From Pseudomonas extremorientalis (GTDB lineage Bacteria > Pseudomonadota > Gammaproteobacteria > Pseudomonadales > Pseudomonadaceae), in assembly GCF_001870465.1 (NCBI RefSeq), contig NZ_MDGK01000047.1:178089-242088 (forward strand): a stretch of 64,000 nt of DNA. The letters are read 5' to 3'. The position numbers and the translations under genes were made by a program. The notes under the pieces are model-generated. The model saw nothing but the letters and a program-made list of their open reading frames with translations, did not search any database and had not been told where the DNA came from. Positions 28,296 through 36,770 of this stretch are shown one piece after another. The stretch's first letter is position 1. Each line of letters opens with the position of its first letter.

Positions 28296-28931
28296 ATGCG
28301 TAATCTGATCCTCAGCGCCGCTCTCGTCACTGCCAGCCTCTTCGGCATGACCGCACAAGCCGCCGACGTGCCGCTTGAAGCCGGTAAGACCTACGTTGAA
28401 TTGGCCAATCCGGTTCCGGTTTCCGAACCCGGCAAGATCGAAGTGGTGGAGTTGTTCTGGTACGGCTGCCCGCATTGCTACGCTTTTGAACCGACCATCA
28501 ACCCATGGGTTGAAAAACTGCCCAAGGACGTGAACTTCAAGCGCATTCCAGCCATGTTCGGCGGCCCATGGGATGCCCACGGCCAACTGTTCCTGACCCT
28601 GGAAGCCATGGGTGTGGAGCACAAGGTCCACAACGCGGTATTCGACGCGATCCAGAAGCAAGGCAAGCGCCTGACCAAGCCGGACGAAATGGCTGACTTC
28701 GTGGCCACCCAAGGTGTCGACAAGGACAAGTTCCTGGCCACCTTCAACTCCTTCGCTATCCAGGGCCAGATCAAGCAGGCCAAGGAGCTGGCGCAGAAGT
28801 ATGGCGTGCAAGGCGTACCGACCATGATCGTCAACGGCAAATACCGTTTCGACCTGGGCACTTCCGGTGGTCCTGAGCAGACCCTCAATGTTGCCGACCA
28901 ACTGATCGCCAAAGAGCGCGCAGCCAAGTAA
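28296..28931 (+). CDS. dsbA: Thiol:disulfide interchange protein DsbA
   Basis: Introduces disulfide bonds into periplasmic proteins. The 211-aa protein has a signal peptide (about 1-22) and a thioredoxin fold with active site C58-P-H-C61 and the cis-proline loop GVPTM. A CCAGGAGT ribosome site sets the start. The next gene starts 10 bp after the stop. Confidence 0.96.
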   Translation: MRNLILSAALVTASLFGMTAQAADVPLEAGKTYVELANPVPVSEPGKIEVVELFWYGCPHCYAFEPTINPWVEKLPKDVNFKRIPAMFGGPWDAHGQLFLTLEAMGVEHKVHNAVFDAIQKQGKRLTKPDEMADFVATQGVDKDKFLATFNSFAIQGQIKQAKELAQKYGVQGVPTMIVNGKYRFDLGTSGGPEQTLNVADQLIAKERAAK

Positions 28932-28941
28932 GGGGCCCGTC

Positions 28942-29820
28942 ATGCGCCGCTGGGGTACCGAACGTGTGGTTGGCCTGCATGATCCGCAGGTCAATGAACA
29001 TCACCTGGAGTCCACGGGCCTGCCGGCAGACAGCCGCCTGCGCCTGCTCAGCTTCAATATCCAGGTAGGCATCAGTACCGAGAAGTACCGGCACTACCTC
29101 ACCCGTGGCTGGCAGCACCTGCTGCCCCATAACGGACGTGCCGGCAACCTGCAAAAGATCGGCAACCTGCTGAACGACTTCGACCTTGTCGCCCTGCAGG
29201 AAGCTGATGGCGGCAGCATGCGCTCCGGCTATATAAACCAGGTGGAACACTTGGCCCAGCTGGGTGCCTTCCCCTATTGGTATCAGCAGCTCAACCGTAA
29301 CCTCGGGCGCCTGGCGCAGCACAGCAATGGTGTGCTCAGTCGCTTGAAGCCCTCAGTCATCGAAGATCACCCGTTACCCGGACCCAAGGGGCGGGGTGCG
29401 ATCCTCGTGCGCTTTGGCGAAGGCCCGGAGGCCTTGGTGGTCGTGATGATGCACCTGGCACTGGGCGCCCGCACTCGCACGATGCAACTGGCTTACATCC
29501 GCGAGCTGATTGGCAATTACAAGCACCAGGTGCTGATGGGGGACATGAATACCCACGCCAGCGACCTGTTGCAGAATTCTCCGTTGCGCGACCTCGGCCT
29601 ACTGGCGCCGCAAGCCGAAGCCACGTTCCCCAGTTGGCGCCCGCAACGCTGCCTTGACCATATCCTGCTCAGTCCTACCCTCACACTCGAGAGTGTGCAG
29701 GTGCTGGCGCAGCCCATCTCCGATCACCTGCCGGTCGCGGTAGAGATTCGTCTGCCGGGTTCGCTCACGGCTGATGCATTACCCGCGTTGAGCCCTGGCC
29801 CCCGCGGACCCCTTTCATGA
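28942..29820 (+). CDS. Endonuclease/exonuclease/phosphatase-fold protein
   Basis: A 292-aa protein of the EEP (DNase I-like) fold. LRLLSFNIQVG near residue 33 supplies the metal-binding Asn, VALQEADGG the catalytic Glu, GDMNTH the Asp/Asn pair and ISDHLPVAVEI the Asp-His pair. No signal peptide is obvious. Substrates of this superfamily range from DNA to phospholipids; this one is not known. It overlaps the cyclase gene downstream as ATGA, so the two are probably co-expressed. Confidence 0.85.
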   Translation: MRRWGTERVVGLHDPQVNEHHLESTGLPADSRLRLLSFNIQVGISTEKYRHYLTRGWQHLLPHNGRAGNLQKIGNLLNDFDLVALQEADGGSMRSGYINQVEHLAQLGAFPYWYQQLNRNLGRLAQHSNGVLSRLKPSVIEDHPLPGPKGRGAILVRFGEGPEALVVVMMHLALGARTRTMQLAYIRELIGNYKHQVLMGDMNTHASDLLQNSPLRDLGLLAPQAEATFPSWRPQRCLDHILLSPTLTLESVQVLAQPISDHLPVAVEIRLPGSLTADALPALSPGPRGPLS

Positions 29821-31859
29821 GCGACGACGCCCAGCGCTGGAAAGAGAAATACCTCAAGAGCATCGAGCAACAGGAAAAACTCGAACGCCGCTGGGCCGCT
29901 CGCCTCGACCTGCTGCGCCGTGGACTGGTGCGCAGCACGCTGGCGGCTGAGGGCACTGACCGCGCCGTCGACCAATGCATGAAGGAAATGCGCGACGTCG
30001 TCCGTACCGATGATATGGACGCCGCCCTCGCCGCCTTGCTGCCGCGCCTGGAAAAAGCCGTGCTGGATTCGGAGCAGCGCCGCGAAACCCGGGTCGACCA
30101 GATCAGCACCGCGCTGACGTCCCTGGTCACGCAACTACAGAAACTTCCATTGCCCCGTGAGGTGGCTCGGCCGCTGAAGACGTTCGCCAAGCAGTTGGAC
30201 GGCCGCGTCGGCCAGGCGCGAGAGATCCCGCTGTTGCTCAGCGAGTTGAGCGGCCTGCAGGGCCAGGCACTGAACAACCTGGAGCCGGACGGCGAAACCG
30301 CGCGACCAGGCCCTGGGCTTTTGCAGCGCCTGTTCGGCGCCAAGGACGTTGCGAACGAAACGGTGGCGGACGAATCGACCCTCCGACCGGCCCCGCAGCC
30401 TGCGGCGACCAAGCCAGTCGCTGTCGAGCCACAGCCGTCCGAGCAATCCGAGGAACTGACGCAAGCGTTGCGTGCCTTTGCGCCGCAGCCTCAAGAAAAC
30501 GTCGCTCCGGTCATCGAGCCCGTAGCCCCCGCCCAGGTGGCCGAGCCCTCCAGCGAAACCTTCGTCTATGAAGCCCCGCCTCAAGCCGCCGCTATTGAAA
30601 CACCCGAAGCACGTGTCGAGCCCAAGCCTCAAGTCGAAGAACCCGCACCGGAGAGCGCCCTCGCCGCCTTTATCGAAACGCCTGAAGTTCAGGTCGAGAC
30701 CCCGGATGAGACCACCATTGGCAGCTTGTCGCTTCCACCGGTGCTAGAAGAGCCTGATCCTGACGAGTTGCAAGAGGATGGAACCTATGCCCTGCCCGAC
30801 TCGCCAGAACCGTCCTACAGCTCCGTGGCCAAGCACATCGAAGACACTCTGCTCGGCCTGCTCGAAGAACTCTCGTTGCCCGAACGTCACCGACCCCAGG
30901 CCGAGGCCATGCGCGAGCGCCTGGCCCATGGTTTGAACTGGTACGAACTGCTGCCGATCCTCGACGATCTGGCAGTCTTGATGCTGGCGATCACCGACAG
31001 CGGCCAGCATGAGTTCGAGGCTTACCTCAAGCAGCTCAACGAACGGCTCGAGGCGTTTCAGGGCCACTTGCAAGTCGCCAGCGAGGGGCATGCCGACAGC
31101 CGCTCCGCCGCCCGTGAGCTGGACACACAGATCCGCGAACAGGTCGATGGCCTGCAAAGCAGCGTGCAGGAAGCTGCCGACCTGGACAGCCTCAAGCACG
31201 TGCTGGAAAGCCACCTTGAGGGGCTGCTCGGCACCATGGATGAGCATCAGCAGCAGCGCGACCTGCGCGAGCAGGAGACGGCGGCGCGCCTCAAAGGCCT
31301 GGCTGAGCGGGTTGCCAACATGGAGCAGGAAGCCCAGGGCTATCGCGAGCACCTGGAGGTGCAGCGCCAGAAGGCGTTGATCGATCCGCTCACGGGCCTG
31401 CCCAATCGTGCCGCCTGGAGCGAGCGCCTCGATTATGAGGTGAACACCTGGCACCAGCACGGCAACAACCTGTCGTTGGCGATGCTGGACCTGGATCACT
31501 TCAAGCGTATCAACGATGGCTACGGCCACCTCGCCGGCGACAAGGTGCTGAAGATCATCGCCAACGTGCTGCGCAAGCGCCTGCGCCCGACCGACTTTAT
31601 CGCGCGCTTTGGTGGTGAAGAGTTTGTCTTGCTGATGCCCGACTCATCCCTGGCGGATGCCCTGGCCGTGGGCGAGGTGTTGCGTGCGGCGATTGAAGCG
31701 TGCCCGTTTCACTTCAAGGGCGAGCCGGTGACGATCACCGTGTCCATGGGTGTGGCGCAGTTCCAGCCGGGAGAGCGCAGTGATCTTGCGCTCAAGCGTG
31801 CCGATGAAGCGTTGTATCGGGCCAAGGCCGCGGGGCGCAACCAGGTGCAGGCTGCCTGA
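29817..31859 (+). CDS. GGDEF-domain diguanylate cyclase (DgcH-like)
   Basis: Makes cyclic di-GMP from two GTP. The 680-aa protein has a long N-terminal region: a helical part (about 1-170), a Pro/Glu/Ala-rich linker (about 190-330) and a helical coiled-coil region (about 340-520). The C-terminal GGDEF domain (about 520-680) has an active GGEEF at 599-603 and a product-inhibition I-site RPTD at 590-593. No membrane segment or sensor domain could be named. It corresponds by position to PA5487 (DgcH). Start overlaps the upstream stop. Confidence 0.9.
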   Translation: MSDDAQRWKEKYLKSIEQQEKLERRWAARLDLLRRGLVRSTLAAEGTDRAVDQCMKEMRDVVRTDDMDAALAALLPRLEKAVLDSEQRRETRVDQISTALTSLVTQLQKLPLPREVARPLKTFAKQLDGRVGQAREIPLLLSELSGLQGQALNNLEPDGETARPGPGLLQRLFGAKDVANETVADESTLRPAPQPAATKPVAVEPQPSEQSEELTQALRAFAPQPQENVAPVIEPVAPAQVAEPSSETFVYEAPPQAAAIETPEARVEPKPQVEEPAPESALAAFIETPEVQVETPDETTIGSLSLPPVLEEPDPDELQEDGTYALPDSPEPSYSSVAKHIEDTLLGLLEELSLPERHRPQAEAMRERLAHGLNWYELLPILDDLAVLMLAITDSGQHEFEAYLKQLNERLEAFQGHLQVASEGHADSRSAARELDTQIREQVDGLQSSVQEAADLDSLKHVLESHLEGLLGTMDEHQQQRDLREQETAARLKGLAERVANMEQEAQGYREHLEVQRQKALIDPLTGLPNRAAWSERLDYEVNTWHQHGNNLSLAMLDLDHFKRINDGYGHLAGDKVLKIIANVLRKRLRPTDFIARFGGEEFVLLMPDSSLADALAVGEVLRAAIEACPFHFKGEPVTITVSMGVAQFQPGERSDLALKRADEALYRAKAAGRNQVQAA

Positions 31860-31947
31860 AAGATGTTCCATTTTGTGATTTGACCGCTGGCTTGCGATCG
31901 GTACGTTACACTGTTGCATTATTGTCTTCTGCGTACCGTCTACCGCC

Positions 31948-32724
31948 ATGAAATCCTTGTACTTCGCTTTTGTGTTCCTTGTGCTCGCAGGCTGTGCCAG
32001 CGGCCCTCGCCTAAACACCAACCACCCCTCGGTGAACCACGACAACCGCGTGCAGTTCGTGATCGTGCATTACACCTCGACCAACCTTGAACGCTCGCTG
32101 GCATTGCTCACCCATGGTCAGGTCAGCAGCCATTACCTGATCGGCGACGACGCCTCGGCCACCATCTACAAGCTGGTGGACGAGAGCCAGCGCGCCTGGC
32201 ACGCGGGGGAAAGCGAGTGGATGGGCCGCACCTGGCTCAACTCCAGCTCCATTGGCATCGAGATCGTGAACCCAGGCTACAAGGACACACCTACGGGCCG
32301 CTTGTGGTACCCCTACTCAGAGGCGCAGGTGAAGTCCCTGGTGGTGTTGCTCAAGGACATCAGCAAGCGCAACGGTATCGACCCCAAGAATATTATTGGT
32401 CACAGCGATATCGCGCCGTTGCGCAAGCTCGACCCAGGCCCGATGTTCCCCTGGAAGCGGCTGGCCGCCGAAGGGTTGGGCGTTTGGCCGGATGCGCAGG
32501 CCGTTGCGCGGTTTCAGGTGCAATACGCCGCCGAGCTGCCAAGCATCACCTGGTTCCAGGAAGAGCTGGCCCGCCTGGGCTACCAGACGCCCCAGACCGG
32601 CGAGTTGGATGTCGCCACGCGCCATGTGATCGCGGCGTTCCAGATGCATTTCCGGCCGTCGCTGTTCGATGGCACGCCGGATGCAGAAAGTGCAGCCATT
32701 CTGCGTGCGTTGAACCGAAGCTAG
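31948..32724 (+). CDS. ampDh2: Lipoprotein N-acetylmuramoyl-L-alanine amidase (AmpDh2 type)
   Basis: Cleaves the amide bond between muramic acid and stem peptide in cell wall. The 258-aa protein has a lipobox LVLAGC with Cys16. An Amidase_2 domain carries zinc-ligand candidates in FVIVHYTS and IIGHSDIAP; GIEIVNPG is the conserved Glu strand. A C-terminal peptidoglycan-binding-like helical domain spans about residues 195-255. The lipobox separates it from cytoplasmic AmpD and fits AmpDh2, which sits at the same place beside kinB in P. aeruginosa. Its stop overlaps the convergent kinB stop in CTAG. Confidence 0.88.
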   Translation: MKSLYFAFVFLVLAGCASGPRLNTNHPSVNHDNRVQFVIVHYTSTNLERSLALLTHGQVSSHYLIGDDASATIYKLVDESQRAWHAGESEWMGRTWLNSSSIGIEIVNPGYKDTPTGRLWYPYSEAQVKSLVVLLKDISKRNGIDPKNIIGHSDIAPLRKLDPGPMFPWKRLAAEGLGVWPDAQAVARFQVQYAAELPSITWFQEELARLGYQTPQTGELDVATRHVIAAFQMHFRPSLFDGTPDAESAAILRALNRS

Positions 32725-34508
32725 AGCGGCAGCGCCATATAGAACTGAGTGCCCTGCCCCGGTCGCGAGTACACGCCCATGCGGCCACCGTGCAATTGCA
32801 CGATTTCCTTGCACAGCGCCAGCCCCAGGCCGGCGCCGCCTTTCTTGCGGCCCACCTGGACAAAGGGTTCGAAGATCCGCCCCTGCTGCCCGTAGGCGAT
32901 GCCCTCGCCGTTATCCTCGACGCTGACGATCACCCGCTCGCCATGGCGCCGTGCCTGCAGGCGTATCTGCCCGCCCGCGGGAGTGTGGCGCAGCGCGTTG
33001 CCCAGTAGATTGTCGAGCACACGCTCCAGTTGGATCTGGTCTGCATACAGCCGAGGCAGGTCGGATTGGGCTTCCACCAGCAGTTCGATATTTTGCGCGT
33101 TGGCGGGCTCGGCGAAGCGTGCTCGGGCGTGCTCGAGCAGATCGGTGACGTCGCACGGCCCCAGCGTGAGTTTTTGCAGGCCGTTCTGGTAGCGTGAGAA
33201 GTTGAGCAGGTCGTTGATCAACTGCATCAGGCGCTGCATCTCTTCATTGACGGTATCCAGCAAGTCCGCTTCGCGGGACTCCGCCGGGAACTTCGCACGT
33301 TCGCGGAAGAGTCCGAAGGCCATATGCATGCCGGTCACCGGCGTACGCAGTTCATGGGAAGCGCGCAGTACGAACTCGCTGCGCACCCGCTCGAAGGCGC
33401 GTTGTTCAGTCACGTCATGCAGCACCATCACTGCGCCGAGAATATGTCCCTGGGTATGGCTGACCGGGGTCAGGCTGTAGGTCAGCAGGCGCAGTTCGCC
33501 CTCGACCTCCACTTCCAGATCCTCCGGCGCCCGCTCCAGGTTGCCGCCGCGCAGCACCAGGTGCAGTTGCTCATCCAGCTCCGGACGCGACAAGGCTTCG
33601 CCCAGGCCTTGGCCGAGGCGCTCCTCGTCCCAGCCCAGTTGGCGCTGAGCCACGGGGTTGAGATGCTCCAGGCGGCCTTGGCGGTCAATCATCAGCAAGC
33701 CATCGTCGATGCTGTCGAGCACAGCCTGCAAGCGCTGTTGGCCGGCCAGCAGTTCATCCACATTGGTCGCCTGATGCTGGCGCAGAGCTTCGGCCATGAT
33801 GCCGAAGCGGCGGGTCAGCTGGTTCATTTCTGCTGCCGAGGAGATTGGCAGCGTCACCTCGAAATCCCCTTGTCCGATCTTGTCTGCCGCTTTGGCCAGC
33901 GCTTCGATCGGTCCGCCAAAACGCCGCGCGATGCCATGGGCTGTCACAAACCCGATGATCAGCACGGCAAGCCCCACCAACCCCAGTAATCCGGCGACCA
34001 ATAACGCGCGTTCGCGGGACTTGTGCTCGCTGTTGCTGATGTTTTCCAAAGCCTGCTTGTGTTCGGCGATCAGGCCATTGCGCAGCGTGTTGAAAGTGTC
34101 GGTGAGTTTGTCCTTGGCGCCGGGCGGCGGCGTCGGTTGCTGGGATTCATCAAAGGCCTCCAGCAGCGCCTGATATTGGCCTCGGGCCTGGCTGAATCCC
34201 GTCCCGCGACCGTCGCGCTGTTCATGGGCAATGCCTTGATCCAGCAGGTCGAAGTAGCGCCGTTCCGAGGATTGCAGCGCCTCGGGGTCCGGCCGGTCTT
34301 CCAGCATCATGATCAATTGATCGCCCAGGCTCTGGCGTAGCTTGAGGCCCAGGTCCAGAGTGACGAAATTGCTGCGAATCAGGGACTCCTGGGTCTTGGC
34401 CATTTGCATGACACTTACCAGGCCCAGGATCAAACCCAGCAGGGCAACGGTAATCAGCGCTGAGATGCTCAGGAATAATCGAGTGCGCAACTTCATCGCT
34501 AACTTCAT
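32721..34508 (-). CDS. kinB: Sensor histidine kinase KinB
   Basis: Inner-membrane kinase/phosphatase of the AlgB response regulator. The 595 aa show a transmembrane helix (about 11-34), a helical periplasmic domain (about 35-165), a second helix (about 168-190), HAMP (about 191-245), a PAS domain (about 255-370), then the HisKA site H385 in RASHELRTP and the ATPase boxes N (LLGNALRHTP), G1 (VEDNGEGIA) and G2 (GGAGLGLAL). Starting at MKLAMKLRT places the phosphorylated His at 385, the number used for P. aeruginosa KinB. It follows algB by 10 bp. Confidence 0.95.
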   Translation of the reverse strand: MKLAMKLRTRLFLSISALITVALLGLILGLVSVMQMAKTQESLIRSNFVTLDLGLKLRQSLGDQLIMMLEDRPDPEALQSSERRYFDLLDQGIAHEQRDGRGTGFSQARGQYQALLEAFDESQQPTPPPGAKDKLTDTFNTLRNGLIAEHKQALENISNSEHKSRERALLVAGLLGLVGLAVLIIGFVTAHGIARRFGGPIEALAKAADKIGQGDFEVTLPISSAAEMNQLTRRFGIMAEALRQHQATNVDELLAGQQRLQAVLDSIDDGLLMIDRQGRLEHLNPVAQRQLGWDEERLGQGLGEALSRPELDEQLHLVLRGGNLERAPEDLEVEVEGELRLLTYSLTPVSHTQGHILGAVMVLHDVTEQRAFERVRSEFVLRASHELRTPVTGMHMAFGLFRERAKFPAESREADLLDTVNEEMQRLMQLINDLLNFSRYQNGLQKLTLGPCDVTDLLEHARARFAEPANAQNIELLVEAQSDLPRLYADQIQLERVLDNLLGNALRHTPAGGQIRLQARRHGERVIVSVEDNGEGIAYGQQGRIFEPFVQVGRKKGGAGLGLALCKEIVQLHGGRMGVYSRPGQGTQFYMALPL

Positions 34509-34518
34509 AGAGTACAGC

Positions 34519-35865
34519 TCACAGGTTGTACTGTTTGCGTTTGCGGTACAGGGTCGACGCGTCGATGCCGAGGGTGCGGGCCGCCTGGTCCAGGGTATCG
34601 CTGGTGGCAAGCACTGCGCCGATGTGGGCTTTCTCCAACTGGTCCAGACTGAGTGCCGCGCCAATGCGTGGAGCATTGTTGCTAGGTTGTTCGGCCATGC
34701 CCAGGTGGCTGATTTCCACCTTCTCCTGCGGGCAAATGATGCTGGCGCGCTCCACCACGTTACGCAGTTCGCGAATGTTGCCCGGCCAGCGGTAGTTGAG
34801 CAGCGCTTCGCGCGCTTCATCGCTGAAACCGCGTGCTGGTCGGGCATATTCCTTGACGAAGCGCGCCAGGAACCGGTCGGCCAGGGTCAGGATGTCTTCA
34901 CTGCGCTCGCGCAACGGTGGCAGATGCAAGGTGATTACATTGAGGCGGTACAGCAAGTCTTCACGGAAGCGGCCGTCACGCACCATGTCTTCCAGGTTCA
35001 GGTTGGTGGCGGCGAGGATGCGCACATCGGCACGGCGGGTGACAGGGTCGCCCACGCGCTCGTACTCCTTGTCCTGGATGAACCTCAGTAACTTGGGTTG
35101 CAAGGTGAGGGGAAAGTCGCCGATCTCGTCGAGAAACAGCGTGCCGCCGTCCGCTTGGTTGACGCGGCCCAGGGTGCTTTCACTGGCGCCGGTAAACGCC
35201 CCTCGACTATGGCCGAACAGCTCGCTTTCCATCAGTTCTGCCGTCAAAGAGGGGCAGTTGATGGTCACGCAGGATTTCTTCGAACGCTTGCTCCAGCCGT
35301 GAATTGCGCGGGCCAGTTCGCCTTTACCCGTGCCGGACTCGCCAAGGATCAGGATGTTCGCATCTGTCCCAGCCACCTGGCGCGCCGTTTCCAGCACCAC
35401 CATCATTGATGGGCTGTGAGAGTCGAGGCCGTCTTTCGGCTGGCGCACTTCGCCCTCCAGGGCTTCGAGCCGCGCAGACAGTTGGCGCACTTCCAACTGC
35501 TTGGCGGTGGCCAGGCGCAGTTGATCGGGGCTGCAGGGTTTTACCAGGTAGTCAGCGGCGCCGGCCTGGATAGCATCGACGGCGGTATCGACTGCCGAAT
35601 GGGCGGTGACGATCACCACGCGCATCCAGGGCGCCTGGATTCGCATCTGGGCCAGCACATCCAGGCCATTGTCTTCGCCCAGGCGCAAGTCCAGGAAGCA
35701 CAGGTCGAATACCTGGCGTTGCATCAAGGCGTCGGCCTGGGCCGCGCTGTTCGCAGTGGCGACGGTGTAGCCTTCATCTTCCAGGCAATAACGGAAGGTG
35801 CGGAGGATCGCGGACTCATCGTCCACTAAAAGAATGCGGCCTTGAAGTTCCTTGGCTGATTCCAT
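34519..35865 (-). CDS. algB: NtrC-family response regulator AlgB
   Basis: Sigma-54-type enhancer-binding regulator linked to alginate and KinB signalling. The 448-aa protein has a receiver domain with phospho-acceptor D59 (FLDLR). Its AAA+ domain has Walker A GESGTGKGE, the sigma-54 contact loop GAFTGA and Walker B GGTLFLDEIGD. A C-terminal Fis-type helix-turn-helix (LDQAARTLGIDASTLYRKRKQ) follows. The start is at MESAKELQG. A clear sigma-54 promoter lies about 320 bp upstream of algB, facing away, which is a plausible target. Confidence 0.95.
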   Translation of the reverse strand: MESAKELQGRILLVDDESAILRTFRYCLEDEGYTVATANSAAQADALMQRQVFDLCFLDLRLGEDNGLDVLAQMRIQAPWMRVVIVTAHSAVDTAVDAIQAGAADYLVKPCSPDQLRLATAKQLEVRQLSARLEALEGEVRQPKDGLDSHSPSMMVVLETARQVAGTDANILILGESGTGKGELARAIHGWSKRSKKSCVTINCPSLTAELMESELFGHSRGAFTGASESTLGRVNQADGGTLFLDEIGDFPLTLQPKLLRFIQDKEYERVGDPVTRRADVRILAATNLNLEDMVRDGRFREDLLYRLNVITLHLPPLRERSEDILTLADRFLARFVKEYARPARGFSDEAREALLNYRWPGNIRELRNVVERASIICPQEKVEISHLGMAEQPSNNAPRIGAALSLDQLEKAHIGAVLATSDTLDQAARTLGIDASTLYRKRKQYNL

Positions 35866-36184
35866 CTGTCCCGCGCTCCTTAAACTATGAATGATGGTGT
35901 TTAGTCCCGGAATAATCGGGCAAGTTGCATGGTTTATTCTGATGGATAAATAGCAGTCTCGTGCAGGTAGCTGCATCACTTCCTACAAAGCCCCGTCTGA
36001 TGGCGTTTTCATGCCGTCTTGCCACTTCGGCAACACCCTCTTCGTTTTCTATCCCTCGACCCGACCGCTGGCCATCGTGCATTTCGCACGGCATACACGG
36101 AGGCATCGTGCAGGATGCTGGAGGGTGCATGAGTCTTTAGTTCATAACTATATGATTTTATTGAGTTTTATTTTGTAAAAAAAC
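35866..36184. promoter_or_regulatory. Intergenic region between algB and the sigma-54 operon, with possible enhancer repeats
   Basis: No gene is evident. Two inverted repeats lie about 70-110 bp ahead of the sigma-54 promoter: CGTGC-N5-CGCACG-like (36076-36090) and GCATC-N6-GATGC (36103-36118). The word TCGTGCA occurs at 35960, 36075 and 36107. Such placement suits an enhancer-binding regulator, but the binding protein is unknown. Confidence 0.4.
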
Positions 36185-36200
36185 TGGCACGCGCTCTGCA
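36185..36200 (+). promoter_or_regulatory. Sigma-54 (RpoN) promoter
   Basis: TGGCACG-N4-CTGCA with the invariant GG (36186-36187) and GC (36198-36199) exactly 10 bp apart, matching the -24/-12 consensus TGGCACG-N4-TTGCA at all but one key base. The predicted start is near 36211, giving a 33-nt leader ahead of the 94-aa gene. Confidence 0.8.
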
Positions 36201-36243
36201 ATAGCTCTTCCAACGAATAATCAAAATGCGGGAGAACAACAGC

Positions 36244-36528
36244 ATGACTCGCCAAAGCCTCAGCCAACTGCGTGTATCGCCACTGCGCTTGCAGCAAGGT
36301 CTGTTTGCCAGCTTGGCCCTGATGGTCACGCTGATCGGTGGCCAGCAGTTGCAACATTGGCAGCAGAGTCAGCAGCAGATCCCCCAGTTTGAACGTCCGT
36401 CCATGACCCAAACCCATTTCCGTTCCGTTGGCAGTGTTGCTGCCGATGCAACAGCCCCGCAACTGCGGATGGTTGACCAGGAGTCTTCCCTGAGTGAGCT
36501 GCCATCCCAGGAGCGTTGGGTGTTCTAG
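36244..36528 (+). CDS. Small single-pass membrane protein of unknown function
   Basis: A 94-aa protein that I do not recognise. It has one hydrophobic segment (about residues 18-35, LFASLALMVTLIGGQQL) after a basic N-terminus, then a Gln-rich stretch (HWQQSQQQIPQFE) and a polar tail. It may be a membrane-anchored periplasmic peptide. The start was chosen at the ATG behind GGGAGAAC; an ATG 18 bases upstream lacks a ribosome site. It is the first gene after the sigma-54 promoter. Confidence 0.75.
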   Translation: MTRQSLSQLRVSPLRLQQGLFASLALMVTLIGGQQLQHWQQSQQQIPQFERPSMTQTHFRSVGSVAADATAPQLRMVDQESSLSELPSQERWVF

Positions 36529-36603
36529 GCACCAAAAGGCCACTTTCGTGGCCGCAAAGCACTACCGCTGTTACCTCTATAAAGAAGCATAAGGAGAATC
36601 ACC

Positions 36604-36768
36604 ATGTTGAGTTGGGCAATCACATTTCTGATCATCGCCATTGTGGCTGCAGTCCTGGGCTTCGGTGGTATCGCGGGCACTGCCACGGGTATCGCAAAAA
36701 TTCTGTTTGTGGTGTTTCTGGTGATGTTCATCGCTTCCTTCTTCTTTGGTCGTCGCGGCCGAGGCTGA
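36604..36768 (+). CDS. DUF1328 small membrane protein (YtjA family)
   Basis: A 54-aa protein of two hydrophobic segments joined by a Gly-rich turn (GFGGIAGTATGIAK) and ending in the basic tail GRRGRG, typical of DUF1328. An AAGGAGAA ribosome site lies ahead of the ATG. It follows the 94-aa gene by 75 bp and precedes the lysozyme inhibitor gene by 2 bp. In several proteobacteria such genes are stress-induced; the molecular role is unknown. Confidence 0.85.
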   Translation: MLSWAITFLIIAIVAAVLGFGGIAGTATGIAKILFVVFLVMFIASFFFGRRGRG

Positions 36769-36770
36769 AA

